Origin: Herbiconiux sp. SALV-R1
GTDB lineage: Bacteria; Actinomycetota; Actinomycetes; Actinomycetales; Microbacteriaceae
DNA: 64,000 nucleotides
Direction: 5' to 3'
Assembly: GCF_013113715.1 (NCBI RefSeq)
Contig: NZ_CP053344.1
Location: 3,782,001 to 3,846,000, forward strand
Part shown: positions 42,207-49,086 of the stretch, piece by piece
How the letters are laid out: every line of letters starts with the position of its first letter
Numbering within the stretch: position 1 is the stretch's first letter
Notes under the pieces: model-generated
Database searches by the model: none
What the model saw: only the letters and a program-made list of their open reading frames with translations
Told to the model about the DNA's origin: nothing
Translations under genes and position numbers: made by a program

Positions 42207-43280
42207 GTGACCGAGACGCCCACCTCACCGCAACCGCTGCACGACCGCTCGTACCGGGGCTTCGCCTCCGACAACTACGCGGGGGCGCACCCCGAGGTGC
42301 TGGAGGCGATCGCCGCGGCGAACGGCGGCCACCAGATCGCCTACGGCGAAGACGTGTACACGGCCGAACTGCAGAACGTGGTGCGGCGGCAGTTCGGCGA
42401 GCAGGCCGAGGCGTTCCCCGTCTTCAACGGCACGGGTGCGAACGTGGTGTCGCTGCAAGCGATGCTGCCGCGCTGGGGTGCGGTGGTGTGCTCGACGACG
42501 GCGCACATCCACACCGACGAGAACGCGGCGCCCGAACGGGTCGCCGGACTCAAGCTGCTCACGGTGCCGACGCCCGACGGCAAGCTCACCCCCGAGCTCA
42601 TCGACGTGGAGGCGTGGGGCTGGGGCGACGAGCACCGGGCGCAGCCGCTCACCGTGTCGATCACCCAGACCACCGAGCTCGGTACGGCGTACACGATCGA
42701 CGAGATCACGGCCATCACGTCGCACGCGCACTCGCTCGGCATGACCGTGCACCTCGACGGATCGCGCATCTCGAACGCCGCCGCGTCGCTCGGCGTCTCG
42801 CTCCGCGAGTTCACGACGGATGCGGGGGTCGATGTGGTCTCCCTCGGCGGCACCAAGAACGGGCTGCTCTACGGCGAGGCGGTCGTGGTGCTGTCGCCGG
42901 AGGCGGTGACGGGCATCCCGTTCCTGCGCAAGCTCGACATGCAGCTGGCGTCGAAGATGCGGTTCGTGTCGGCGCAGCTCATCGCGCTGTACGGCGGCGA
43001 CCTCTGGCTGCGGTCGGCGTCGCACGCGAACGCGATGGCGGCACGGCTGCGCGCGGCGGTCGACGGGCTGCCCGGGCTGGAGTTCACGCAGGAGACCCAG
43101 GCGAACGCGGTGTTCGCGACGCTGCCGCCCGGGGTCGCCGATCGCTTGCGCGAGAGCTTCCGCTTCTACGACTGGAACCCCGCGACGCGCGAGGTGCGCT
43201 GGATGTGCGCGTTCGACACCACCCCCGACGACATCGACGCGTTCGCCGCCGCGCTGCGGCGCGAGCTCGAGCGCGCGTAG
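42207..43280 (+). CDS. Low-specificity threonine aldolase/beta-eliminating lyase family
   Basis: A 357-residue PLP enzyme. The fold-type I features are visible: FASDNYAGAHPEVLEAIAAA at the N-terminus, FPVFNGTGANVVSLQAML, HIHTDENAAPE, VHLDGSRISNAAASLG with the PLP-binding Asp, and Lys217 in SLGGTKNGL as the Schiff-base lysine. It would split L-threonine or allo-threonine to glycine and acetaldehyde, or act on a related beta-hydroxy amino acid. The GTG start at 42207 has a weak GAGACT box six bases upstream. A four-copy nine-base repeat and two palindromic elements follow the stop. Confidence 0.88.
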   Translation: MTETPTSPQPLHDRSYRGFASDNYAGAHPEVLEAIAAANGGHQIAYGEDVYTAELQNVVRRQFGEQAEAFPVFNGTGANVVSLQAMLPRWGAVVCSTTAHIHTDENAAPERVAGLKLLTVPTPDGKLTPELIDVEAWGWGDEHRAQPLTVSITQTTELGTAYTIDEITAITSHAHSLGMTVHLDGSRISNAAASLGVSLREFTTDAGVDVVSLGGTKNGLLYGEAVVVLSPEAVTGIPFLRKLDMQLASKMRFVSAQLIALYGGDLWLRSASHANAMAARLRAAVDGLPGLEFTQETQANAVFATLPPGVADRLRESFRFYDWNPATREVRWMCAFDTTPDDIDAFAAALRRELERA

Positions 43281-43281
43281 C

Positions 43282-43317
43282 GCGCTGCCCGCGCTGCCCG
43301 CGCTGCCCGCGCTGCCC
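43282..43317. repeat. Tandem repeat, four copies of GCGCTGCCC
   Basis: Four perfect nine-base units plus a partial fifth begin one base after the threonine aldolase stop codon. Length and period suggest replication slippage; in the plus-strand frame they would read Ala-Leu-Pro if the stop were lost. Confidence 0.85.
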
Positions 43318-43348
43318 GCGCTGCGCACCCTCGCGTGCCTGCGGGCCA

Positions 43349-43402
43349 TTAGTCGCGCAAAGTGCTCTTTTCGCGCACCTTACGAGCAGTTTGCGCGACC
43401 AG
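43349..43402. repeat. Palindromic repeat element, copy 2
   Basis: TTAGTCGCGCAAAGTGCTC at the left and GAGCAGTTTGCGCGACCAG at the right are complementary with few mismatches. The first 27 bases are identical to copy 3, 105 bases to the right, in the same orientation. It is between convergent genes. Confidence 0.8.
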
Positions 43403-43453
43403 GGCACGCGGCTCGTGCGCTCTCCCATCCCACTCCTCGCCCCGCGCGCTCTC

Positions 43454-43507
43454 TTAGTCGCGCAAAGTGCTCTTTTCGCGAGCGTTAGGGACAGTTTGCG
43501 CGACCAA
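43454..43507. repeat. Palindromic repeat element, copy 3
   Basis: Shares the left arm and the TTTTCGCG centre with copy 2, and the right end CAGTTTGCGCGACCA. It ends 16 bases before the stop of the membrane-protein gene at 43523. Confidence 0.8.
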
Positions 43508-43522
43508 CATGCGCGGGGCGGG

Positions 43523-44104
43523 TCATTCCAGCTCGGACTCGGGGGTGCAGCCCGGGGGCTGCGAGTTGCCGCTGATGGTGAACTCCTCGCAGGTGAGGAA
43601 CTTCGACTGGTTGACGCCCAGCAGGAAGCTCGCCAGCGCGATCAGTGCGACTGCCCCGATCACGACGAGGCGGCGCGGCCAGGAGATCTCGTCGCCGAAC
43701 TCGGGCCAGATGATGCGGGCGAGCACCCAGATGGTGGTCGGCACGGCGAGCAGCCCCACCAGGATGCCGAGCAGCGTCACCGCCCACGCGAACACGTCTT
43801 CGTCGTTCGGCACCGGCACGAACGACAGCGCGAGCCAGAGACTCGGGATGAGCAGGGCGAGTGCCCTCAGGATGCGCGCCCTCCCCCGCAGCTGCAGCAG
43901 CACCACGAAGAGCGCACCTGTCGAGGCCGCCCAGACGGTGAGCATCTGGTCGAAGAAGAAGTCACCCCAGGCCCCGAGCGTGAACGCCGGCCACCACACC
44001 GCGACGCTCATGCCCACGACGATGACCCCCGTCACCCGGGCGCGGTTCGTGGCGCGCGACGCGGCGCTCTCCGTCGCCTCGGCGTGAGTCTCGTGCTCCG
44101 TCAC
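43523..44104 (-). CDS. Hypothetical membrane protein
   Basis: A 193-residue protein with five hydrophobic helices (about residues 24-45, 55-75, 80-98, 108-135 and 145-163) and a short C-terminal segment with two cysteines (FLTCEEFTIS ... PPGCTPE) that would face outside and may form a disulfide. No family recognised. GTG at 44104 has a TACCGT box six bases upstream, so it is probably leaderless. Divergent from the copper operon; no direct link seen. Confidence 0.65.
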   Translation of the reverse strand: MTEHETHAEATESAASRATNRARVTGVIVVGMSVAVWWPAFTLGAWGDFFFDQMLTVWAASTGALFVVLLQLRGRARILRALALLIPSLWLALSFVPVPNDEDVFAWAVTLLGILVGLLAVPTTIWVLARIIWPEFGDEISWPRRLVVIGAVALIALASFLLGVNQSKFLTCEEFTISGNSQPPGCTPESELE

Positions 44105-44110
44105 GCGCTC

Positions 44111-44116
44111 ACGGTA
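44111..44116 (-). promoter_or_regulatory. -10 box TACCGT, leaderless promoter
   Basis: TACCGT on the minus strand ends six bases before the GTG at 44104. Confidence 0.5.
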
Positions 44117-44153
44117 TCACCGCGACGAGGTTCGCCGTGAGCGCATTGTGGAG

Positions 44154-44168
44154 TACCCCCTGGGGGTA
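44154..44168. promoter_or_regulatory. CsoR operator TACCCCC-T-GGGGGTA
   Basis: A 15-base perfect palindrome of the kind bound by copper-sensing CsoR repressors (G/C tracts flanked by TA). It overlaps the TATAGT -10 box of the copper ATPase gene, so apo-CsoR bound here would block RNA polymerase. Confidence 0.85.
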
Positions 44169-44172
44169 TAGT
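44167..44172 (+). promoter_or_regulatory. -10 box TATAGT of the copper operon
   Basis: Starts in the last two bases of the CsoR palindrome and ends eight bases before the ATG at 44181; the transcript would be leaderless or nearly so. Confidence 0.65.
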
Positions 44173-44180
44173 CTCGGGCC

Positions 44181-46322
44181 ATGGCACACAGCGATCACGA
44201 CCACGCAGGCCACGACCACGCAGGGCACCCGGGCCACGACCACGCAGGGCACCCGGGCCATGATCACGGCGGCCACGGCGGCCACGCCGATCACGCAGGC
44301 CACGACCACTCGGGTCACGTCGCCGTCTTCCGGCGCCTGTTCTGGGTGATGCTCGTGGTGGCGGTGCCGGTGGTGGCCTTCAGCCCCATGTTCGCGATGA
44401 TCCTCGGCTACACCCTCCCCTCCGACGGCCTCGTCCCCTGGATCTCCCCCACCCTCGGCACCGTCATGTTCCTCCTCGGCGGCCGCCCCTTCCTCTCGGG
44501 CGGCCTCGACGAGCTGCGCGCCCGGCGCCCCGGCATGATGCTGCTCATCGCCCTCGCCATCAGCGTCGCCTTCGTGGCGAGCTGGGGCGCCACCCTCGGC
44601 CTCCTCGACCACGAGCTCGACTTCTGGTGGGAGCTCGCCCTCCTCATCGTCATCATGCTGCTCGGCCACTGGATCGAGATGCGCTCCCTCGCCCAGACCA
44701 CCTCCGCCCTCGACTCCCTCGCCGCGCTGCTCCCCGACCAGGCCGAACGCCTCGACGGCGCGACGGATGCGGTGGGCACCGACGCTCATCCGGTCGCCGT
44801 CTCCCCCGCCGAACTCCGCGTCGGCGACCTCGTCATCGTGCGCCCCGGGGGCCGGGTGCCCGCCGACGGCGAGATCGTCGACGGAACCGCCTCGCTCGAC
44901 GAGTCGATGGTCACCGGCGAGTCGCGGCCCGTCACCCGCGGCCCGGGCGACCAGGTCGTCGCCGGAACCGTCGCGACCGACAGCGCCCTGCGCATCCGCG
45001 TCACGGCGACGGGCGACGACACCGCGCTCGCGGGCATCCGTCGCCTGGTGGCCGACGCGCAGAACTCGAGCTCACGCGCGCAGCGCCTCGCCGACCGAGC
45101 CGCCGCGTGGCTGTTCTGGTTCGCGCTCGGCGCCGCGATCGTGACCGCCGTCGTCTGGACGCTCGTCGGCAGCCCCGACGACGCGGTCATCCGCACCATC
45201 ACGGTGCTCGTCATCGCCTGCCCGCACGCCCTCGGGCTCGCCATCCCGCTCGTCGTGTCGATCTCGACCGAGCGCGCCGCCCGCGCGGGAATCCTCCTGA
45301 AAGACCGGCTCGCGCTCGAGACGATGCGCCGCGTCGACACCGTGCTGTTCGACAAGACCGGTACCCTCACGCTCGGCCGGCCCGCGGTGGTCGAGGTGCG
45401 GCCTGCCGCCGGAGTCGACGCCGACGAGGTGCTGGCGCTGGCGGCGGCGGCCGAGGCGTCGAGCGAGCATCCGCTCGCCCGCTCGATCGTCGACGAGGCA
45501 CGGATGCGCGGCCTCGCCGTCGCTGCGGCGAGCGCCTTCGAGTCGTCGCCCGGTGTGGGCGTGTCGGCGGTCGTGGGCGGTGCGAGGGTCGAGGTGGGTG
45601 GCCCTCGGTTGCTGCAGCGCGCATCCGTCGGTGCCGGCGAGGCGGGCGCTGCCCGCCCTGCCCGCCCCGGCGCGGACGAGCCCGCCGCGGCCGCGACCGT
45701 GCTGCATGTGCTGCGCGACGGCGAGCCCGTCGGATCGATCGCACTCGCCGACGAGGTGCGACCCGAGTCTCGCCAGGCCGTCGCTGGCCTCCTGGCGAGG
45801 GGCGTCGACGTGGTGATGATCACGGGCGACGCCGAGCCGGTGGCGCAGGCCGTCGCCCGCGAGCTCGGCATCACGCGGGTGTTCGCCGGGGTGCGACCCG
45901 AAGACAAGTCGAGCACCGTCGCCGAGCTCCAGTCCGAGGGGCGGGTGGTGGCGATGGTGGGCGACGGGGTGAACGATGCGCCGTCACTCGCCCGGGCCGA
46001 CGTGGGCATCGCGATCGGTGCGGGAACCGACGTGGCCATCGCATCGGCCGGCGTCATCCTCGCCAGCGACGATCCGCGATCGGTGCTCTCGGTGATCACC
46101 CTGTCGAAGGCGAGCTACCGCAAGATGACCCAGAACCTCTGGTGGGCCGCGGGGTACAACCTGCTCTCGGTGCCCCTCGCCGCCGGTGTGCTGGCACCCG
46201 TGGGGTTCGTGCTGCCGATGGCGGTGGGTGTCCTGCTGATGTCGCTCTCGACGATCATCGTGGCGCTGAACGCCCAGCTGCTGCGCCGGCTCGACCTCGC
46301 ACCAGGGAGAATCTCTTCATGA
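44181..46322 (+). CDS. CPH-type copper-transporting P1B ATPase (CopB-like)
   Basis: A 713-residue membrane pump. Residues 1-50 are extremely His-rich, with repeats of HAGHDHAGHPGHDH, a metal-binding N-terminus typical of the CopB (P1B-3) class; there is no CxxC ferredoxin-like domain. The actuator motif is VTGESRPV, the intramembrane metal site is Cys347-Pro348-His349 in IACPHALGLA, phosphorylation is at Asp391 in DKTGTLT, and the hinge motif is GDGVNDAPSLARAD. It exports Cu(I)/Ag(I) or Cu(II). The stop overlaps the csoR start (ATGA), and a CsoR site lies at the promoter. Confidence 0.95.
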   Translation: MAHSDHDHAGHDHAGHPGHDHAGHPGHDHGGHGGHADHAGHDHSGHVAVFRRLFWVMLVVAVPVVAFSPMFAMILGYTLPSDGLVPWISPTLGTVMFLLGGRPFLSGGLDELRARRPGMMLLIALAISVAFVASWGATLGLLDHELDFWWELALLIVIMLLGHWIEMRSLAQTTSALDSLAALLPDQAERLDGATDAVGTDAHPVAVSPAELRVGDLVIVRPGGRVPADGEIVDGTASLDESMVTGESRPVTRGPGDQVVAGTVATDSALRIRVTATGDDTALAGIRRLVADAQNSSSRAQRLADRAAAWLFWFALGAAIVTAVVWTLVGSPDDAVIRTITVLVIACPHALGLAIPLVVSISTERAARAGILLKDRLALETMRRVDTVLFDKTGTLTLGRPAVVEVRPAAGVDADEVLALAAAAEASSEHPLARSIVDEARMRGLAVAAASAFESSPGVGVSAVVGGARVEVGGPRLLQRASVGAGEAGAARPARPGADEPAAAATVLHVLRDGEPVGSIALADEVRPESRQAVAGLLARGVDVVMITGDAEPVAQAVARELGITRVFAGVRPEDKSSTVAELQSEGRVVAMVGDGVNDAPSLARADVGIAIGAGTDVAIASAGVILASDDPRSVLSVITLSKASYRKMTQNLWWAAGYNLLSVPLAAGVLAPVGFVLPMAVGVLLMSLSTIIVALNAQLLRRLDLAPGRISS

Positions 46323-46615
46323 CCGAACACGCGCACCACGGCTACATCTCGAACAAAGACGCGTACCTGAAACGCCTCAAGCGCATCGAGGGGCAGGCGC
46401 GGGGCATCCAGAACATGGTCGACGAGGAGAAGTACTGCATCGACATCCTCACCCAGATCTCGGCGATGACGAGTGCTCTCGAGTCGGTCGCGCTCGGCCT
46501 CCTCGACGAGCACCTCAATCACTGCGTCGTCGAGGCCGTGGCCGAGGGCGGCCCCGTCGCCGAGGAGAAGCTGCGCGAGGCCTCCGCCGCCATCGCCCGC
46601 CTCGTGAAGTCGTAG
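46319..46615 (+). CDS. csoR: CsoR-family copper-sensing repressor
   Basis: A 98-residue all-helical repressor. The Cu(I) ligands Cys40, His65 and Cys69 are present with the same spacing (25 and 4) as in M. tuberculosis CsoR (36, 61, 65), together with RLKRIEGQARGIQNMV in helix one. The His-rich N-terminus (EHAHHGY) is unremarkable for the family. It is translationally coupled to the ATPase and would release the TACCCCCTGGGGGTA operator when copper binds, giving a classic feedback loop. Confidence 0.95.
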   Translation: MTEHAHHGYISNKDAYLKRLKRIEGQARGIQNMVDEEKYCIDILTQISAMTSALESVALGLLDEHLNHCVVEAVAEGGPVAEEKLREASAAIARLVKS

Positions 46616-46636
46616 CGCTCGGCGCGGACTGCGAAC

Positions 46637-47077
46637 TCACTGCGGAGGTAGGAGCACCTCTAGGGTCGTCGACGAGTCAACGACCTCCAATTCCTCTTCG
46701 TTCGGCACGAGGTTCCACATTCGACCCTCGGAGCAGAAGTCAACTCTCGACCGCGAAAACGTCGTGAAAGAGGCGACGTCATGGTCTTCATCTAGCGTGA
46801 TCAGGGCCTGCAGCGCATCCGTCTCGCGAAGATCCGGAGCATCGGACCAGACAAACCCTAGGCGCTGTTCGACGGAGTCTGCCGTCTCGTAGGGACAGAC
46901 CACCAGGAACTCGCCTCCCGCTGGCGCGCCTAGTTCTCGGATCGTCAACCGAGACCTGCCGGTGTCTTGGAGAACAGCGATGACCTGATCATCGAAGCCG
47001 CGGTCGGTGCCGCAGCCCGCGCACGACAGGGTTGCTATCAACAATACGGCCAGTCCGATTCCACGAGCACGTCGCAC
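46637..47077 (-). CDS. Small lipoprotein of unknown function
   Basis: A 146-residue protein. A lipobox-type signal (GLAVLLIATLSCAGC) places the lipidated Cys near residue 22. The mature part has beta-rich character with two further Cys (VVCPYET, VDFCSEGR) that could pair. No family recognised. GTG at 47077 has the strongest Shine-Dalgarno in the region (AAGGAGG at five bases). G+C is visibly lower than in neighbours, and with the next gene it forms a small AT-richer patch, a sign of recent acquisition. It converges with csoR. Confidence 0.65.
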   Translation of the reverse strand: MRRARGIGLAVLLIATLSCAGCGTDRGFDDQVIAVLQDTGRSRLTIRELGAPAGGEFLVVCPYETADSVEQRLGFVWSDAPDLRETDALQALITLDEDHDVASFTTFSRSRVDFCSEGRMWNLVPNEEELEVVDSSTTLEVLLPPQ

Positions 47078-47137
47078 TTCCTCCTCCTTCCCTGATCACA
47101 TGCTATATTAGTCGAGCGATTCTCACTAAGGGGATGT

Positions 47138-47455
47138 ATGACCGACCTCGATGTCTGGTTCGAATGGGCCACGGTCTCACCCTTCTGGTACCGTCGCGGT
47201 CACGCAGTAAATGGCATCAGCCACATCGGTCTAAATGAGTTACCACTGTCTTCGGCCGTGCGTGCCGAGTGCGCTCGACTGTCTCTTTGGTACGACACGT
47301 CATTGAATTGGGATTACCCGCCCGACCCAGGGCCGTGGAGCGACGACGAACGCACGACATTCGATATGGCGGTGGCGGCTCTCGTCGACGCGGCGCGTCG
47401 CGAGCTGGGGCCGGGTTTCGACGTCCGGAATTGTCAAACTGCTGGCCGCGAATAG
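47138..47455 (+). CDS. Hypothetical small acidic protein
   Basis: A 105-residue soluble protein, rich in Trp and aromatic residues (LDVWFEWATVSPFWYRRG, LSLWYDTSLNWDYPPDPGPW), with a C-terminal helix (FDMAVAALVDAARRELG). No family recognised. A TATATT box near 47104 and an AAGGGGA site precede the ATG, so this gene has a real leader, unlike many neighbours. Relatively low G+C, rare codons such as AAT, TTA and GTA, and an isolated position support foreign origin. Similar small Trp-rich proteins often accompany toxin or immunity genes, but nothing here proves that. Confidence 0.55.
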   Translation: MTDLDVWFEWATVSPFWYRRGHAVNGISHIGLNELPLSSAVRAECARLSLWYDTSLNWDYPPDPGPWSDDERTTFDMAVAALVDAARRELGPGFDVRNCQTAGRE

Positions 47456-47537
47456 CCGCCTGGATGCCCTTCGGATCATGCGGAGGCGCTCGGGGTAGCT
47501 GCGCACTGCCGCCCAGAGCCTTGCCAGGAGGGGCCTC

Positions 47538-47543
47538 TACTGT
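47538..47543 (+). promoter_or_regulatory. -10 box TACTGT, leaderless promoter of the DedA gene
   Basis: TACTGT ends seven bases before the ATG at 47551. Confidence 0.55.
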
Positions 47544-47550
47544 TGTCGGT

Positions 47551-48330
47551 ATGAGCCTGGCCTTCGCCGACCCGAATCCCTTCCTCATCGACCCGGCCAC
47601 GGCATCCGGAGCCCCCGCGGCGGCAGACGCCGGCACCGGCCCCGTCGCGGCGGCCGCCGGTGATGAGACGGGCGGCTCGGAGGAGAGTCTCGGGTTCATC
47701 GGCGATGCCGCGGTCGGGCTGATGGAGGTGCTCGGGGCACCGGGGGCGGGGCTCGCGGTCTTCGCCGAGAACCTCTTTCCGCCGATTCCGAGCGAGGTCG
47801 TTCTGCCGCTCGCCGGCTTCGCGGCCAGCCGGGGCGACCTGAACCTCGTCGCCGCGATCGTGTTCTGCACGCTCGGCTCCGTGCTCGGCGCGCTCGCGCT
47901 CTACGGTCTCGGCGCCTGGCTCGGGCGAGACCGGATGCGCGCCATCGCCCGCAGACTCCCCCTCGTCGACGTGCATGACGTCGACCGCACGGAGGAGTGG
48001 TTCCAGCGGCACGGGCCGAAGGCGGTGTTCTTCGGGCGCATGCTGCCGCTGTTCCGGAGCTTCATCTCCATCCCGGCGGGCATCGAGCGGATGACGTTGT
48101 GGAAGTTCCTTCTGCTCACCGCCGCGGGGAGCCTCATTTGGAACACGATCTTCATCCTCGCCGGGTTCTGGCTGGGTGAGCAGTGGCACGTGGTGGAGCA
48201 GTACGCCGAGATCTTGCAGTACGTCGTGATCGCCGCGGTCGTGGGGGCGATCGCGTGGTTCGTGATCGGCCGGATGCGCAAGCACCGTCGCGGAGAGACC
48301 GACGCGGCGCGCCGCACGGCGCGGGAATAG
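47551..48330 (+). CDS. DedA-family membrane protein
   Basis: A 259-residue protein. An Ala/Gly/Pro-rich N-terminus of 50 residues precedes the DedA (SNARE_assoc) core: the re-entrant loop FAENLFPPIPSEVVLPLAGF with its conserved Glu and Pro residues, GSVLGALALYGLGAWLGR, and FFGRMLPLFRSFISIPAGIE with the conserved Arg residues, then helices near residues 185-240. DedA/DTT proteins flip or recycle lipids such as undecaprenyl phosphate or phosphatidylethanolamine. The long N-terminal extension is unusual but in frame with the only good start. Confidence 0.9.
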   Translation: MSLAFADPNPFLIDPATASGAPAAADAGTGPVAAAAGDETGGSEESLGFIGDAAVGLMEVLGAPGAGLAVFAENLFPPIPSEVVLPLAGFAASRGDLNLVAAIVFCTLGSVLGALALYGLGAWLGRDRMRAIARRLPLVDVHDVDRTEEWFQRHGPKAVFFGRMLPLFRSFISIPAGIERMTLWKFLLLTAAGSLIWNTIFILAGFWLGEQWHVVEQYAEILQYVVIAAVVGAIAWFVIGRMRKHRRGETDAARRTARE

Positions 48331-48432
48331 CGGGGTCGGCCGTACGGTTGTGGGTGTCAATCGGACCGCAGTCCGATTGCCGATCACTGCCCGATGGAGT
48401 GCAGCGCCGCCGTTATTCCGAAGGACACGATC

Positions 48433-49038
48433 ATGACCATCACCGCCCCCGCTTCCGCAGCCGCGCACCGCGTCGCCGAGACCTCGGCGCCCATTCACGA
48501 GACGCTCGCGACCCGCTGGAGCCCTCGCTCGTTCCAGGCCTCGGAGACCGTCGACGAGAGCCTCCTCACCGCCGCCCTCGAAGCCGCCCGCTGGGCCCCG
48601 TCGGCGGCGAACACGCAGCCCGCCCGCTTCATCGTCGCCCGCCGCGGCTCGGAGGCCTTCGAGAAGGTCGCCGCCTCGCTCATGGGCTTCAACTCGGTGT
48701 GGGCCACCAACGCCGCCGTGCTCATCGTCGGCATCGCCGAGACCGTCGACGCCGAGGGCAAGCCGCGCCCGTGGGCCGAGTACGACCTGGGCCAGGCCCT
48801 CGCCCACCTCTCCTTCCAGGCTCACGCCGACGGCCTCCACGTGCACCAGATGGGCGGCTTCGTCGCCGCATCCATCTCTCAGGCCTTCGACCTCCCCGAG
48901 TCACTCAAGCCCCTCACCGTCACCGCCCTCGGCACCCTCGCCCCCGCCGAAGCCCTCCCCGACGACACCCTCATCGCCCGCGAGTCCGCCCCCCGCACCC
49001 GCCTCCCCCTCGACGACCTCCTCCTCGTGAGTGAGTGA
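48433..49038 (+). CDS. Nitroreductase-family protein
   Basis: A 201-residue flavoprotein. RWSPRSFQASETVDESLLTA and AALEAARWAPSAANTQPARF are the FMN-binding start of the family; the later AEYDLGQALAHLSFQAHADG and HVHQMGGF segments form the dimer interface. It would reduce nitro compounds, quinones or enones with NAD(P)H. ATG 48433 is chosen because GAAGGA lies seven bases upstream and homology starts a few residues later; the earlier ATG at 48394 lacks a site. Confidence 0.87.
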   Translation: MTITAPASAAAHRVAETSAPIHETLATRWSPRSFQASETVDESLLTAALEAARWAPSAANTQPARFIVARRGSEAFEKVAASLMGFNSVWATNAAVLIVGIAETVDAEGKPRPWAEYDLGQALAHLSFQAHADGLHVHQMGGFVAASISQAFDLPESLKPLTVTALGTLAPAEALPDDTLIARESAPRTRLPLDDLLLVSE

Positions 49039-49086
49039 CCGACTGAGTGACCCCGGGGCCCGCGCACGATGCGTCGAACGCAGCCC

